DNA of 64,000 nucleotides from Aeromicrobium flavum (GTDB lineage Bacteria > Actinomycetota > Actinomycetes > Propionibacteriales > Nocardioidaceae), in assembly GCF_007992115.1 (NCBI RefSeq), contig NZ_BJZQ01000003.1, forward strand, positions 1 through 64,000, given 5' to 3'. Position 1 is the first letter of the stretch. Each line of letters opens with the position of its first letter. The position numbers and the translations under genes are program-made. Under the pieces are notes generated by a model. The model worked only from the letters and a program-made list of their open reading frames with translations, was not told the DNA's origin and did no database searches. Shown here in pieces: positions 1-6,622 of this stretch.

Positions 1-64
1 CCCGCCACTCGCCGAGTGGCGGGCGTTTCTGCGCCACTCGGCACCCCGCTTTGCGCCACTCGGC
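1..64. repeat. Inverted and direct repeats of a GCCACTCG motif
   Basis: Bases 1-23 form a perfect 11-bp hairpin (CCCGCCACTCG / CGAGTGGCGGG) with a 1-nt loop. A 13-base direct repeat TGCGCCACTCGGC follows at 30-42 and 52-64, so the core occurs three times direct and once inverted. It lies just upstream of cobU, and the gene to its left is outside the window. It may be the terminator region of that gene plus a local repeat. Confidence 0.6.
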
Positions 65-125
65 GTCGCCCGCGCGATTCGGTCGTCCCCGACCCCGGGC
101 GTCGGGGCAGGGCTAGGCTGCGAGG

Positions 126-656
126 GTGAGGACCCTCATCACCGGAGGCGTGCGCTCGGGCAAGTCGTTCCACGCCGAGTCGCTCGTCGTCGCGGCCCCC
201 GACGTCACCTACGTCGCGCCGGGCCCGCCGCCGGATCCTGAGTTCGACCCCGACTGGGCCGCCCGGGTCGAGGCGCACCGCGCGCGTCGCCCCGAGCACT
301 GGAAGACGGCCGAGACCGCCGACCTCGAGCGCGCGATCGCGATGGCCGACGGCACCGTGATCGTCGACTGCCTCGGCACCTGGGTCACCGCCCTCATCAG
401 CGAGCTCGACGGCTGGGACAAGACCCTCGACGACTGGGAGCCGGAGTTCTGGGACCGCGTCGAGCGCGCCGTGCAGGCCATGACGGCCCACGCGGAGGAC
501 GTCGTCGTCGTGACCAACGAGGTCGGCTGGGGCGTCGTCCCCGAGCACCGGTCCGGGCGGCTGTTCCGCGACCTGCTCGGCAAGGTCAACCAGCGGTTCG
601 CGATGGACTGCGACGAGGTCCTGCTCGTCGTCGCCGGGCGCATCCTGCGCCTCTGA
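126..656 (+). CDS. cobU: Bifunctional adenosylcobinamide kinase / adenosylcobinamide-phosphate guanylyltransferase
   Basis: The enzyme phosphorylates adenosylcobinamide and transfers GMP to it, making the AdoCbi-GDP that CobS joins to alpha-ribazole. The 176-aa product opens with a P-loop GGVRSGKS at residues 7-14, and the conserved VTNEVGWGVVPEH stretch lies near residue 129. Length matches the family (about 180 aa). The GTG start follows a TAGGCT hexamer at 114-119 by exactly 6 nt, suggesting a leaderless transcript. cobT and cobS lie just downstream on the opposite strand, so cobalamin genes flank a convergent gap. No cobalamin riboswitch is visible in the 125 bases upstream. Confidence 0.93.
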   Translation: MRTLITGGVRSGKSFHAESLVVAAPDVTYVAPGPPPDPEFDPDWAARVEAHRARRPEHWKTAETADLERAIAMADGTVIVDCLGTWVTALISELDGWDKTLDDWEPEFWDRVERAVQAMTAHAEDVVVVTNEVGWGVVPEHRSGRLFRDLLGKVNQRFAMDCDEVLLVVAGRILRL

Positions 657-673
657 CGACTGCCCGCCACCCT

Positions 674-736
674 CCACTTTTGGAACTGGATCCACGCCAC
701 ATCGGCTCGCCGAGGTGAATCCAGTTCCAAAAGTGG
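674..736. repeat. 63-nt inverted repeat, family A copy 1 (probable bidirectional terminator)
   Basis: An 18-bp perfect stem (674-691 with 719-736; outer ends CCACTTTTGG / CCAAAAGTGG) with a 27-nt loop lies between the convergent genes cobU and tag. The outer ten bases and the inner GATCCAC are shared with a second 63-nt copy at 52894-52956, while the middle of the stem differs with compensating changes. Position and shape suit a two-way terminator. Confidence 0.75.
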
Positions 737-769
737 GGAGGGGGCCGGTCGGGAGCGGGCGGGAGTGGG

Positions 770-1372
770 TCAGGCCGGCCGGGGGAAGGCGGCGCGCGCG
801 GCGTCGACGCGGGCGCGGACGACGCAGTCGCGCGCGTGGTCGTTGATCAGGCCCATGGCCTGCATGAACGAGAACACGGTGGTCGGGCCGACGAACTTCC
901 AGCCGCGCTTCTTGAGGTCCTTCGACAGCGCGGTCGCGGTGGGCGAGGTCGTCAGCGACTGCGGCTCCGGCACCTCGGCCGGGTCGGGCTCGTGGCACCA
1001 GACGTACGCGGCGAGCGATCCCTCGGACTCGATGAGATCCAGCGCGCGGGCGGCGTTGTTGATCGTGGCCTCGATCTTGCCGCGGTGGCGGATGATCCCG
1101 GCGTCCTGCAGCAGGCTCGCCACGTCGGCCTCGTCGTAGCCGGCCACGGTCTGGAGATCGAAGCCGGCGAAGGCGGCGCGGAAGTTCTCGCGCTTGTCCA
1201 GGATCGTCCGCCACGACAGCCCGGCCTGGAAGCCCTCGAGGCAGAACTTCTCGAACAGCCGCACGTCGTCGGAGACCGGGAAGCCCCACTCGGTGTCGTG
1301 GTACTCGACGAAGCCGGGCGCACCGCCGGCCCAGTCGCAGCGCGGAGCGCCGTCGGGCCCGAGGAACGTCAT
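770..1372 (-). CDS. tag: DNA-3-methyladenine glycosylase I
   Basis: Base-excision repair enzyme removing 3-methyladenine from DNA. The 200-aa product has the family's N-terminal CDWAGG and EYHDTEWG motifs (Cys12 and His25 as zinc ligands). The second pair of ligands appears in the C-terminal INDHARDC stretch. The EGFQAGLSW helix carries the likely active-site Glu. The ATG at 1372 overlaps the cobS stop codon by 4 nt (ATGA), which fixes the start although the frame stays open much further upstream. It is therefore the last gene of an SCO6745-cobT-cobS-tag unit, so repair is translationally coupled to a cobalamin operon. Length is normal. Confidence 0.93.
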   Translation of the reverse strand: MTFLGPDGAPRCDWAGGAPGFVEYHDTEWGFPVSDDVRLFEKFCLEGFQAGLSWRTILDKRENFRAAFAGFDLQTVAGYDEADVASLLQDAGIIRHRGKIEATINNAARALDLIESEGSLAAYVWCHEPDPAEVPEPQSLTTSPTATALSKDLKKRGWKFVGPTTVFSFMQAMGLINDHARDCVVRARVDAARAAFPRPA

Positions 1373-2145
1373 GCGACGACCGCCGCGCAGCCGAGCAGGA
1401 GGACGGCCAGCGCGATCTCGACGGACGCACCGACCAGGTCGCCGATGATCCCGCCGAGCCGCCGCGCCACGTGGTGGACGAACGCGAACACCACGGCGAG
1501 GGTCAGCAGCACCACGGACACGCCCTGCAAAACTGGCCGATCGACCACGACCGCGACGACCGAGGCGATCAGCAGGACAAGAACCCACACGGCCGCCAGG
1601 GCCGGCACGGCCACGCTGCCGGCGAAGGTGGCGCCCATGCCGTCCGGGCGAGCCGGGGGGACCCCGCGACGCAGCGGCACGGTGGCCGCAGCGCGCGCCA
1701 GGCACCAGAGCACTCCCACGGCGACGGGCCCCCACGCCCAGGACGCCAGCGCCCCGGCCGAGGCCGCCTGCAGGAGCAGCACGAGCACGAGGGCGACGGC
1801 GCCGGCCGGTCCGACGTCACCGGTGCGGGCCACGGTCAGCGCCCGCTCCCGGTCGTAGGAGGAGGCGAGCGCGTCCGAGGTGTCGGCGAGCCCGTCGAGA
1901 TGGAACCCGCGGGTCGCCCACGCCCCGGCACCGATCGCCAGGGCGCCGATCGCGACGGCCGGCAGGGCGAGCTCGCGGCCGGCCCAGGCGAGGGCCGCGA
2001 CGAGCCCCCCGACGGGCAGCACGGCGAGCGGCGCGAGGGCGACGGCGATGCCGGCGGTGGCCCGGTCGACCCGGCGCGGCGCCGGGACGGGCACCGCGCT
2101 GAAGGTGCCGACCGAGAGTCGGACGGCGTCGCCGAAGCGGCTCAC
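1369..2145 (-). CDS. cobS: Adenosylcobinamide-GDP ribazoletransferase (cobalamin synthase)
   Basis: Integral membrane enzyme that joins AdoCbi-GDP with alpha-ribazole phosphate in the last stage of cobalamin assembly. The 258-aa product is very hydrophobic, with about six or seven membrane segments. It carries the acidic motif FHLDGLADTSDAL near residue 75, which matches the Mg-binding signature of the family, followed by RTGDVGPAG. The GTG start at 2145 overlaps the cobT stop by 4 nt (GTGA), and its own stop overlaps tag in the same way, so translation is coupled along the operon. Start choice rests on this overlap and on the match of the SVGTFSAVPVP N-terminus to the family. Confidence 0.92.
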   Translation of the reverse strand: MSRFGDAVRLSVGTFSAVPVPAPRRVDRATAGIAVALAPLAVLPVGGLVAALAWAGRELALPAVAIGALAIGAGAWATRGFHLDGLADTSDALASSYDRERALTVARTGDVGPAGAVALVLVLLLQAASAGALASWAWGPVAVGVLWCLARAAATVPLRRGVPPARPDGMGATFAGSVAVPALAAVWVLVLLIASVVAVVVDRPVLQGVSVVLLTLAVVFAFVHHVARRLGGIIGDLVGASVEIALAVLLLGCAAVVA

Positions 2146-3161
2146 AGCAGCTCGTCGAGGCGGGCCATCTGGGCCAGCAGCAGGGCGGCGGAGCGGACCA
2201 TCGGGACGGCGGCGACGGCCCCGGAGCCCTCGCCGAGCCGCAGGTCGAAGTCGACGAGCGGCGCCAGGCCGAGCGCCTCGAGTGCGCGCCACTGGGCCTG
2301 CTCGGTCGAACGGTGGCCGGCGGCGAGCCAGGGCGCGACGCCGGGCGTGAGCCGCTCGGCGACGGTCGCGGCGGCCACGGAGATCACGCCGTCGAGCAGC
2401 ACGGGCACGCCGGCCTCGGCCGCGGCCGAGATGAACGCGGCCTGGGCGGCGAGGTCGGGGCTGCCGAGCGCGGCCAGCAGCTCGACGGGATCGGCGACGC
2501 GGTCGCCGGCGCGTTGCAGCGCGGTGGCCAGGACGTCGGTCTTCACGGCCAGCGCTTGGTCGTCGATGCCGGTCCCGCGGCCGACGACGTCCTCGGCCGG
2601 CAGGCCCAGGGCCCCGGCGATGAGAGCGACGGCCGTGGTCGTGTTGCCGATGCCCATGTCCCCGCCGATGAGCAGGTCGGCACCCGCGGCGATCTCCTCG
2701 GCCGCGATCTGGCGACCCGCCTCGATCGCGCGGTGGGTCTCGTCCACCGTCATGGCGTCCTTGAGGTGGATCGGCTCGGTGCCGCGGCGGATCTTGTACG
2801 CGCCGAGCGCCGGGTCGAGATCGGGGAAGTCGGCATCGACACCGAGGTCGAGCACGCGCAGCGACACGTCGTGCTGTCGGGCCAGGACCGACACCCCGGC
2901 GACGCCGGCGACGAAGCCGCGCACCATCGCCGCGGTCACCGCCGAGGGGTACGCCGAGACCCCGTGCGCGGCGACCCCGTGGTCGCCGGCGAACACGACG
3001 GCGCGAACGTGGGCGGGCGGTGCGGGCGTGGTCTCGCCGCGGACCGACGACCACCAGACCGCGAGCTCGCCGAGCCGGCCGAGGGCTCCGGTGGGGATGG
3101 CCAGCGCGGCCAGTCGGTTACGCGCTGCGGCCTGTGCGTCCGGCGAGGGTGGGGTGATCAT
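2142..3161 (-). CDS. cobT: Nicotinate-nucleotide--dimethylbenzimidazole phosphoribosyltransferase
   Basis: Soluble enzyme that makes alpha-ribazole 5'-phosphate from nicotinate mononucleotide and the lower-ligand base. The 339-aa product has the family hallmarks: an N-terminal TGALGRLGELA region, the FAGDHGVAAHGVSAYP glycine/histidine motif, and the C-terminal LGEGSGAVAAVPM, whose Glu is the expected catalytic base. Length fits the family (about 350 aa). The start overlaps the upstream SCO6745-type gene by 44 nt, longer than the other overlaps in the operon. The N-terminal sequence still matches the family, so I keep ATG 3161. Confidence 0.94.
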   Translation of the reverse strand: MITPPSPDAQAAARNRLAALAIPTGALGRLGELAVWWSSVRGETTPAPPAHVRAVVFAGDHGVAAHGVSAYPSAVTAAMVRGFVAGVAGVSVLARQHDVSLRVLDLGVDADFPDLDPALGAYKIRRGTEPIHLKDAMTVDETHRAIEAGRQIAAEEIAAGADLLIGGDMGIGNTTTAVALIAGALGLPAEDVVGRGTGIDDQALAVKTDVLATALQRAGDRVADPVELLAALGSPDLAAQAAFISAAAEAGVPVLLDGVISVAAATVAERLTPGVAPWLAAGHRSTEQAQWRALEALGLAPLVDFDLRLGEGSGAVAAVPMVRSAALLLAQMARLDELL

Positions 3162-3942
3162 GGGCCCATTCTCGCGCGAGCCCGACCACGTCGGCCTCGA
3201 GGGTCAGCAGCCGAGAAGTGGCCTCGCGGTCGAGCCCCGCGACCACGACGCGGTCGGTCGCGTCCTCGATCTGCTGGCGCGCCGCACGGCCCGTGTCGGT
3301 GCCCTCGCCGTCGGGCGTGAGCCAGCCGCGGGTGACGAGGTCGGTGATCGCCGCCTGCCACTCCTCCTCGGTCCAGCCACGCTTGCTGCGCTGGTCGGCG
3401 AACCACGCCCACCCGGTGCCCACGGCCAGGGCGTTGGCCGCGGCGCCGCTGAGCCCGGCGGCCGTGATCACCGCGAGGTGGCAGTCGCCGCGGTACTCGC
3501 GCAGGGCGGTGACGGACTGCCAGAAGTCGACGACGGGATCGTCCGACCGCGGCAGCCCGGCGTGCGCGGCGGCCAGCGGCTTGCCCGCCCAGTCGACACC
3601 CGCCAGCACCTGGCGCATCGAGCCGGCGAGGGCGGTCGCCCGCTCGGCCACCGGCGCGAGCAGGTCGCGGGCCAGTTCGTAGCGAGCCTCGAGGACCGCG
3701 TCGCGGTCGGCGAACCGCCAGGCGTCGGGGAGGGCGCGGTGCACCAGGCGCGGTGCGAAGCCGTGGAACGTCGCGACGACCAGCTCGGGTCCGGGCGTGC
3801 CCAGGGCGGCGGACCGGCTCGCGAAGTAGCCCATCCAGTAGCCCTTGAGGCCGACCGCCTCGTAGCGGGCCTGCGCGTCCGGGGCGAAGTACACGCCCCC
3901 GTGCAGGATCTCGATCGCGTTCCACAGGTCCTTCGAGGTCAT
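3118..3942 (-). CDS. SCO6745-type protein of unknown function
   Basis: A 274-aa protein resembling the actinobacterial SCO6745 family; the recognition rests on GYWMGYFASRSAALG near residue 35. The C-terminal half has features of a winged-helix fold (RGWTEEEWQAAITDLVTRGWL), but no DNA-binding role is shown. The biochemical function is not known to me. The ATG at 3942 lies 6 nt after a TAGAGT hexamer (minus strand), consistent with leaderless expression. It is divergent from a TetR gene, with a palindrome at 4001-4013 between them, and it heads the cobT-cobS-tag unit, so that regulator might affect cobalamin genes. Confidence 0.65.
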   Translation of the reverse strand: MTSKDLWNAIEILHGGVYFAPDAQARYEAVGLKGYWMGYFASRSAALGTPGPELVVATFHGFAPRLVHRALPDAWRFADRDAVLEARYELARDLLAPVAERATALAGSMRQVLAGVDWAGKPLAAAHAGLPRSDDPVVDFWQSVTALREYRGDCHLAVITAAGLSGAAANALAVGTGWAWFADQRSKRGWTEEEWQAAITDLVTRGWLTPDGEGTDTGRAARQQIEDATDRVVVAGLDREATSRLLTLEADVVGLAREWAHDHPTLAGRTGRSA

Positions 3943-4000
3943 GGCTGGACTCTAGGGCGGCGGGTTGCGAGATAGGGGAGCCACGGGCCCCCGGTCTCAG

Positions 4001-4013
4001 ATACCATCGGTAT
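4001..4013. promoter_or_regulatory. Candidate TetR operator
   Basis: ATACCATCGGTAT is a perfect 5-bp inverted repeat (ATACC / GGTAT) around a 3-nt centre in the divergent gap. Its TACCAT half could itself be the -10 of the TetR gene, and the site is about 60 bases upstream of the SCO6745-type start. The placement suits autorepression by the adjacent TetR protein. Confidence 0.5.
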
Positions 4014-4034
4014 GCGAAGCAGGGAGGAGCGATC

Positions 4035-4652
4035 GTGGCAGAGACCAGGGTGAGCCGGGCCGAGCGCCAGCGACAGACGCGCGAGCGCCTGATCGAGGTG
4101 GCCCGCGAGATGTTCCTCGCCGTCGGCTACGCCGGCACCTCCCTGGACAAGGTCGCCGTCGAGGCGGGCTTCTCCAAGGGCGCCGTCTACTCCAACTTCG
4201 CCGGCAAGGAAGAGCTCTGCATGGCGGCGCTCGACGTGATCCATGCCGAGAAGATCCGCCTCGTGCAGCAGGTCTTCACCGAGGAGACCTCGCTCGAGGC
4301 GCGCCTCAAGAGCTTCGTCGAGTGGTCGCGCTCGGGTCTGGGCGAGCCGCAGTGGACCGCCCTCGAGGTGGAGTTCGCCGCCGTCGCCCGGCACAACCCG
4401 TGGGTCGCGTCGGAGCTGGTGAAGCGGCACCGCGAGGTCCGCCGTCTCATCGGCCAGCTGATCTCGGCCACGATCGAGGAGGCCGACCTCGAGACGACGA
4501 TCCCGGTCGAGCACGTCGCGACGGCCCTGCTGGCGCTCGGCGCGGGCCTGGGCGGCCTGCGCGCGCTCGACCCGAAGGTCGACCCCGACGTGTTCGGGGT
4601 GGTGCTGGCCGGTCTGGTCCGTCCCCGCCGGGGGACGGACGGGGCTCAGTAG
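4035..4652 (+). CDS. TetR/AcrR family transcriptional regulator
   Basis: A 205-aa repressor-type protein with an N-terminal TetR helix-turn-helix at roughly residues 15-60 ([20 protein letters not shown] is the recognition region). The helical ligand-binding domain of unknown specificity follows. The GTG start is preceded by a good ribosome site (GGGAGGAG), unlike the leaderless genes nearby. A palindrome at 4001-4013 lies just upstream, so autoregulation is likely. The divergent partner is the SCO6745-type gene. The 3' end overlaps the convergent ppa gene by 7 nt, leaving no room for a terminator between them. Confidence 0.88.
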   Translation: MAETRVSRAERQRQTRERLIEVAREMFLAVGYAGTSLDKVAVEAGFSKGAVYSNFAGKEELCMAALDVIHAEKIRLVQQVFTEETSLEARLKSFVEWSRSGLGEPQWTALEVEFAAVARHNPWVASELVKRHREVRRLIGQLISATIEEADLETTIPVEHVATALLALGAGLGGLRALDPKVDPDVFGVVLAGLVRPRRGTDGAQ

Positions 4653-5140
4653 CCCCCGTTGTCCTTGAACCGCTGGAAGCTGGCCTCGATCTCGGCCTCG
4701 GCCTCGCTGCGGCCGACCCAGTAGGAGCCCTCCTCGACGGACTTGCCCGGCTCGAGGTCCTTGTAGCTGGTGAAGAAGTGCTCGATCTCGCCGAGGTCGA
4801 AGTCCGAGACGTCGCCGACGTCCTGCGTGTGGTCGTGGCGCGGGTCGCCCGCGGGCACGCACAGGATCTTGTCGTCGCCGCCGGCCTCGTCGGTCATCTT
4901 GAACATGCCGATCGCGCGGCACTCGATGACGCAGCCCGGGAACGTCGGGAACGGCAGGATGACGAGCGCGTCGAGCGGGTCGCCGTCGTTGCCGAGGGTG
5001 TTGTCGATGAACCCGTAGTCGGCCGGGTACTGCATCGACGTGAAGAGGGTGCGGTCGAGCCGGATGCGGTGGGTCTTGTGGTCGAGCTCGTACTTGTTGC
5101 GCTCGCCCTTGGGGATCTCCACGGTGACGTCAAAGAACAC
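4646..5140 (-). CDS. ppa: Inorganic pyrophosphatase
   Basis: Family I soluble pyrophosphatase, hydrolysing PPi to drive biosynthesis. The 164-aa product shows [17 protein letters not shown] at the N-terminus, YPADYGFI, and the signature DGDPLDALV with metal-binding Asp residues. I chose GTG 5140: a GGAGG ribosome site lies 4 nt upstream, and the resulting N-terminus aligns with the usual short start of the family. An upstream ATG at 5176 would add 12 unlikely residues. It is divergent from dacB, an arrangement common in actinobacteria. Confidence 0.93.
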   Translation of the reverse strand: MFFDVTVEIPKGERNKYELDHKTHRIRLDRTLFTSMQYPADYGFIDNTLGNDGDPLDALVILPFPTFPGCVIECRAIGMFKMTDEAGGDDKILCVPAGDPRHDHTQDVGDVSDFDLGEIEHFFTSYKDLEPGKSVEEGSYWVGRSEAEAEIEASFQRFKDNGGY

Positions 5141-5223
5141 GGTTCCTCCGGCTTTCGGGGTGATGACGGGTGTCACATAGTCTGACGCACGTGACAGCCC
5201 GTGGCGCCCGCAGGGGGGACAGG

Positions 5224-6573
5224 ATGCGCGCAGCCTGGGTGCTGCCGCTGCTCGTCCTCGTCACCCTCGCGTCCATCGCGGTGCTCTACGTGCGTGGAGA
5301 CCTGAACCCCATCCTGTGCGACGGGCCGTGCGCACCGCAATTCGTGACGCCTCCGGTGGGGCTCGGCACGCCGTCGCCCGACCCCGACCCGGTGGCCGCC
5401 GTGGGATCGGGCCCGGTCGATGCGACAGCGCTCGCCGCGGCGGTGGCCGGAGCGTCGGCGTCGGACGCGCTGGGCGGCCGCACGAGCGTGGTGGCGCTCG
5501 ACGCCCGTGACGGCACGCCGCTGGTGGCGGACGCCCGCGGCACGCACGTCCCGGCGTCCACCACGAAGCTGCTGACCGCGGTCGCGGTCCTCGACCAGTG
5601 GGGGCCGGACGCGACGTTCACGACCTCGGTGGTCCGCGACGGCGATCGGCTGGTGCTCGTCGGCGGCGGCGACCCCTACCTCACCGCCACGCGGACGAAG
5701 GGCTCGTCGGTCGAGCGGGCCGACCTAGCCACGCTCGCCGCGGCGACGGCGAAGCAGGTCGGGCGCACGCCGGTGACGCTCGGCTACGACGTCTCGCTGT
5801 TCTCGGGCCCGGCAGTCAGTCCGGCCTGGGAGGAGGGCTACGTCGGCGGCGTCGTGGCGCCGGTCAGCCCGCTGTGGATCGATCGCGGTCGCGTCGGCGC
5901 CGGCCGTTCCACCGATCCCGCGGGCGACGCCGCCCGCCGGTTCGCCGAGCTGCTGCGGTCCCGGGGCGTGCCGGTGAACGGGACTCCGACGCAGGTCGAG
6001 GCTGCGGGCACCCCCGTGGCGAGCGTCCGCAGCGCCCGGCTCGCGCGGATCGTCGAGGCGTTCCTCGCCGACTCCGACAACGAGGTGGCCGAGGTGCTGC
6101 TGCGGCAGGCCGCGCTGAAGGCCGGCGAGCCGGGGTCGTTCGCCGGTGGCGCGAAGGTCGTCGCGCAGGTCCTCGGTGACGCCGGCGTCAGCACCGACGG
6201 GCTGGTCCTGAACGACGGCAGCGGGCTCTCGCGCAAGAACCGCATCGCAGCCGCCACTCTCGCCGAGGCGATGGTGGAGGTCTCGGCCGCGCCCCGGCTC
6301 GGCGCCGTCCTGACGGGCCTGCCCGTCGGCGGGTTCAGCGGCACGCTCGAGAACCGCTACGACCGGGCCGGCCGGGCGCGCGGTCTGGTCCGGGCGAAGA
6401 CCGGCACCCTCACCGGCGTGCACTCCCTGGCCGGGATCGTGACCCTGCCGGGGGCCCGGCCCGTCGCCTTCGCGGTGATGGCCGACGACACCGAGGGGAT
6501 CAACCCGCTCGTGACGCAGGCCGCGCTCGACGCCGTCGCCACGGCGATGGCCGGCTGCGCCTGCGGCGGCTAG
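5224..6573 (+). CDS. dacB: D-alanyl-D-alanine carboxypeptidase/endopeptidase (PBP4 class)
   Basis: Peptidoglycan-trimming penicillin-binding protein of the S13/PBP4 type, active outside the membrane. The 449-aa product has one N-terminal membrane anchor (about residues 3-22) and all three active-site motifs: STTK at 112-115, SDN at 284-286 and KTG at 392-394. ATG 5224 is preceded by a strong GGGGGG-type ribosome site; a GTG at 5191 in the same frame is possible but has none. A likely -10 is TAGTCT at 5178-5183. A 6-bp inverted repeat, TGTCAC at 5171-5176 and GTGACA at 5191-5196, brackets it. Confidence 0.9.
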   Translation: MRAAWVLPLLVLVTLASIAVLYVRGDLNPILCDGPCAPQFVTPPVGLGTPSPDPDPVAAVGSGPVDATALAAAVAGASASDALGGRTSVVALDARDGTPLVADARGTHVPASTTKLLTAVAVLDQWGPDATFTTSVVRDGDRLVLVGGGDPYLTATRTKGSSVERADLATLAAATAKQVGRTPVTLGYDVSLFSGPAVSPAWEEGYVGGVVAPVSPLWIDRGRVGAGRSTDPAGDAARRFAELLRSRGVPVNGTPTQVEAAGTPVASVRSARLARIVEAFLADSDNEVAEVLLRQAALKAGEPGSFAGGAKVVAQVLGDAGVSTDGLVLNDGSGLSRKNRIAAATLAEAMVEVSAAPRLGAVLTGLPVGGFSGTLENRYDRAGRARGLVRAKTGTLTGVHSLAGIVTLPGARPVAFAVMADDTEGINPLVTQAALDAVATAMAGCACGG

Positions 6574-6622
6574 ATCGCCCGTCGCCGCGCCCGGCCGTGG
6601 CCGCGACGCCTAGGCTGCTCGG

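Noticed and set aside
1-125. Cobalamin riboswitch before cobU
   Set aside because: I looked for the B12-box and a long structured leader. The region is short and holds only the GCCACTCG repeats, and cobU appears leaderless.
1471-3975. Long plus-strand frame opposite cobS, cobT and the SCO6745-type gene
   Set aside because: The minus-strand genes have clear motifs and 4-nt overlaps. The plus frame reads as low-complexity Arg/Gly-rich sequence.
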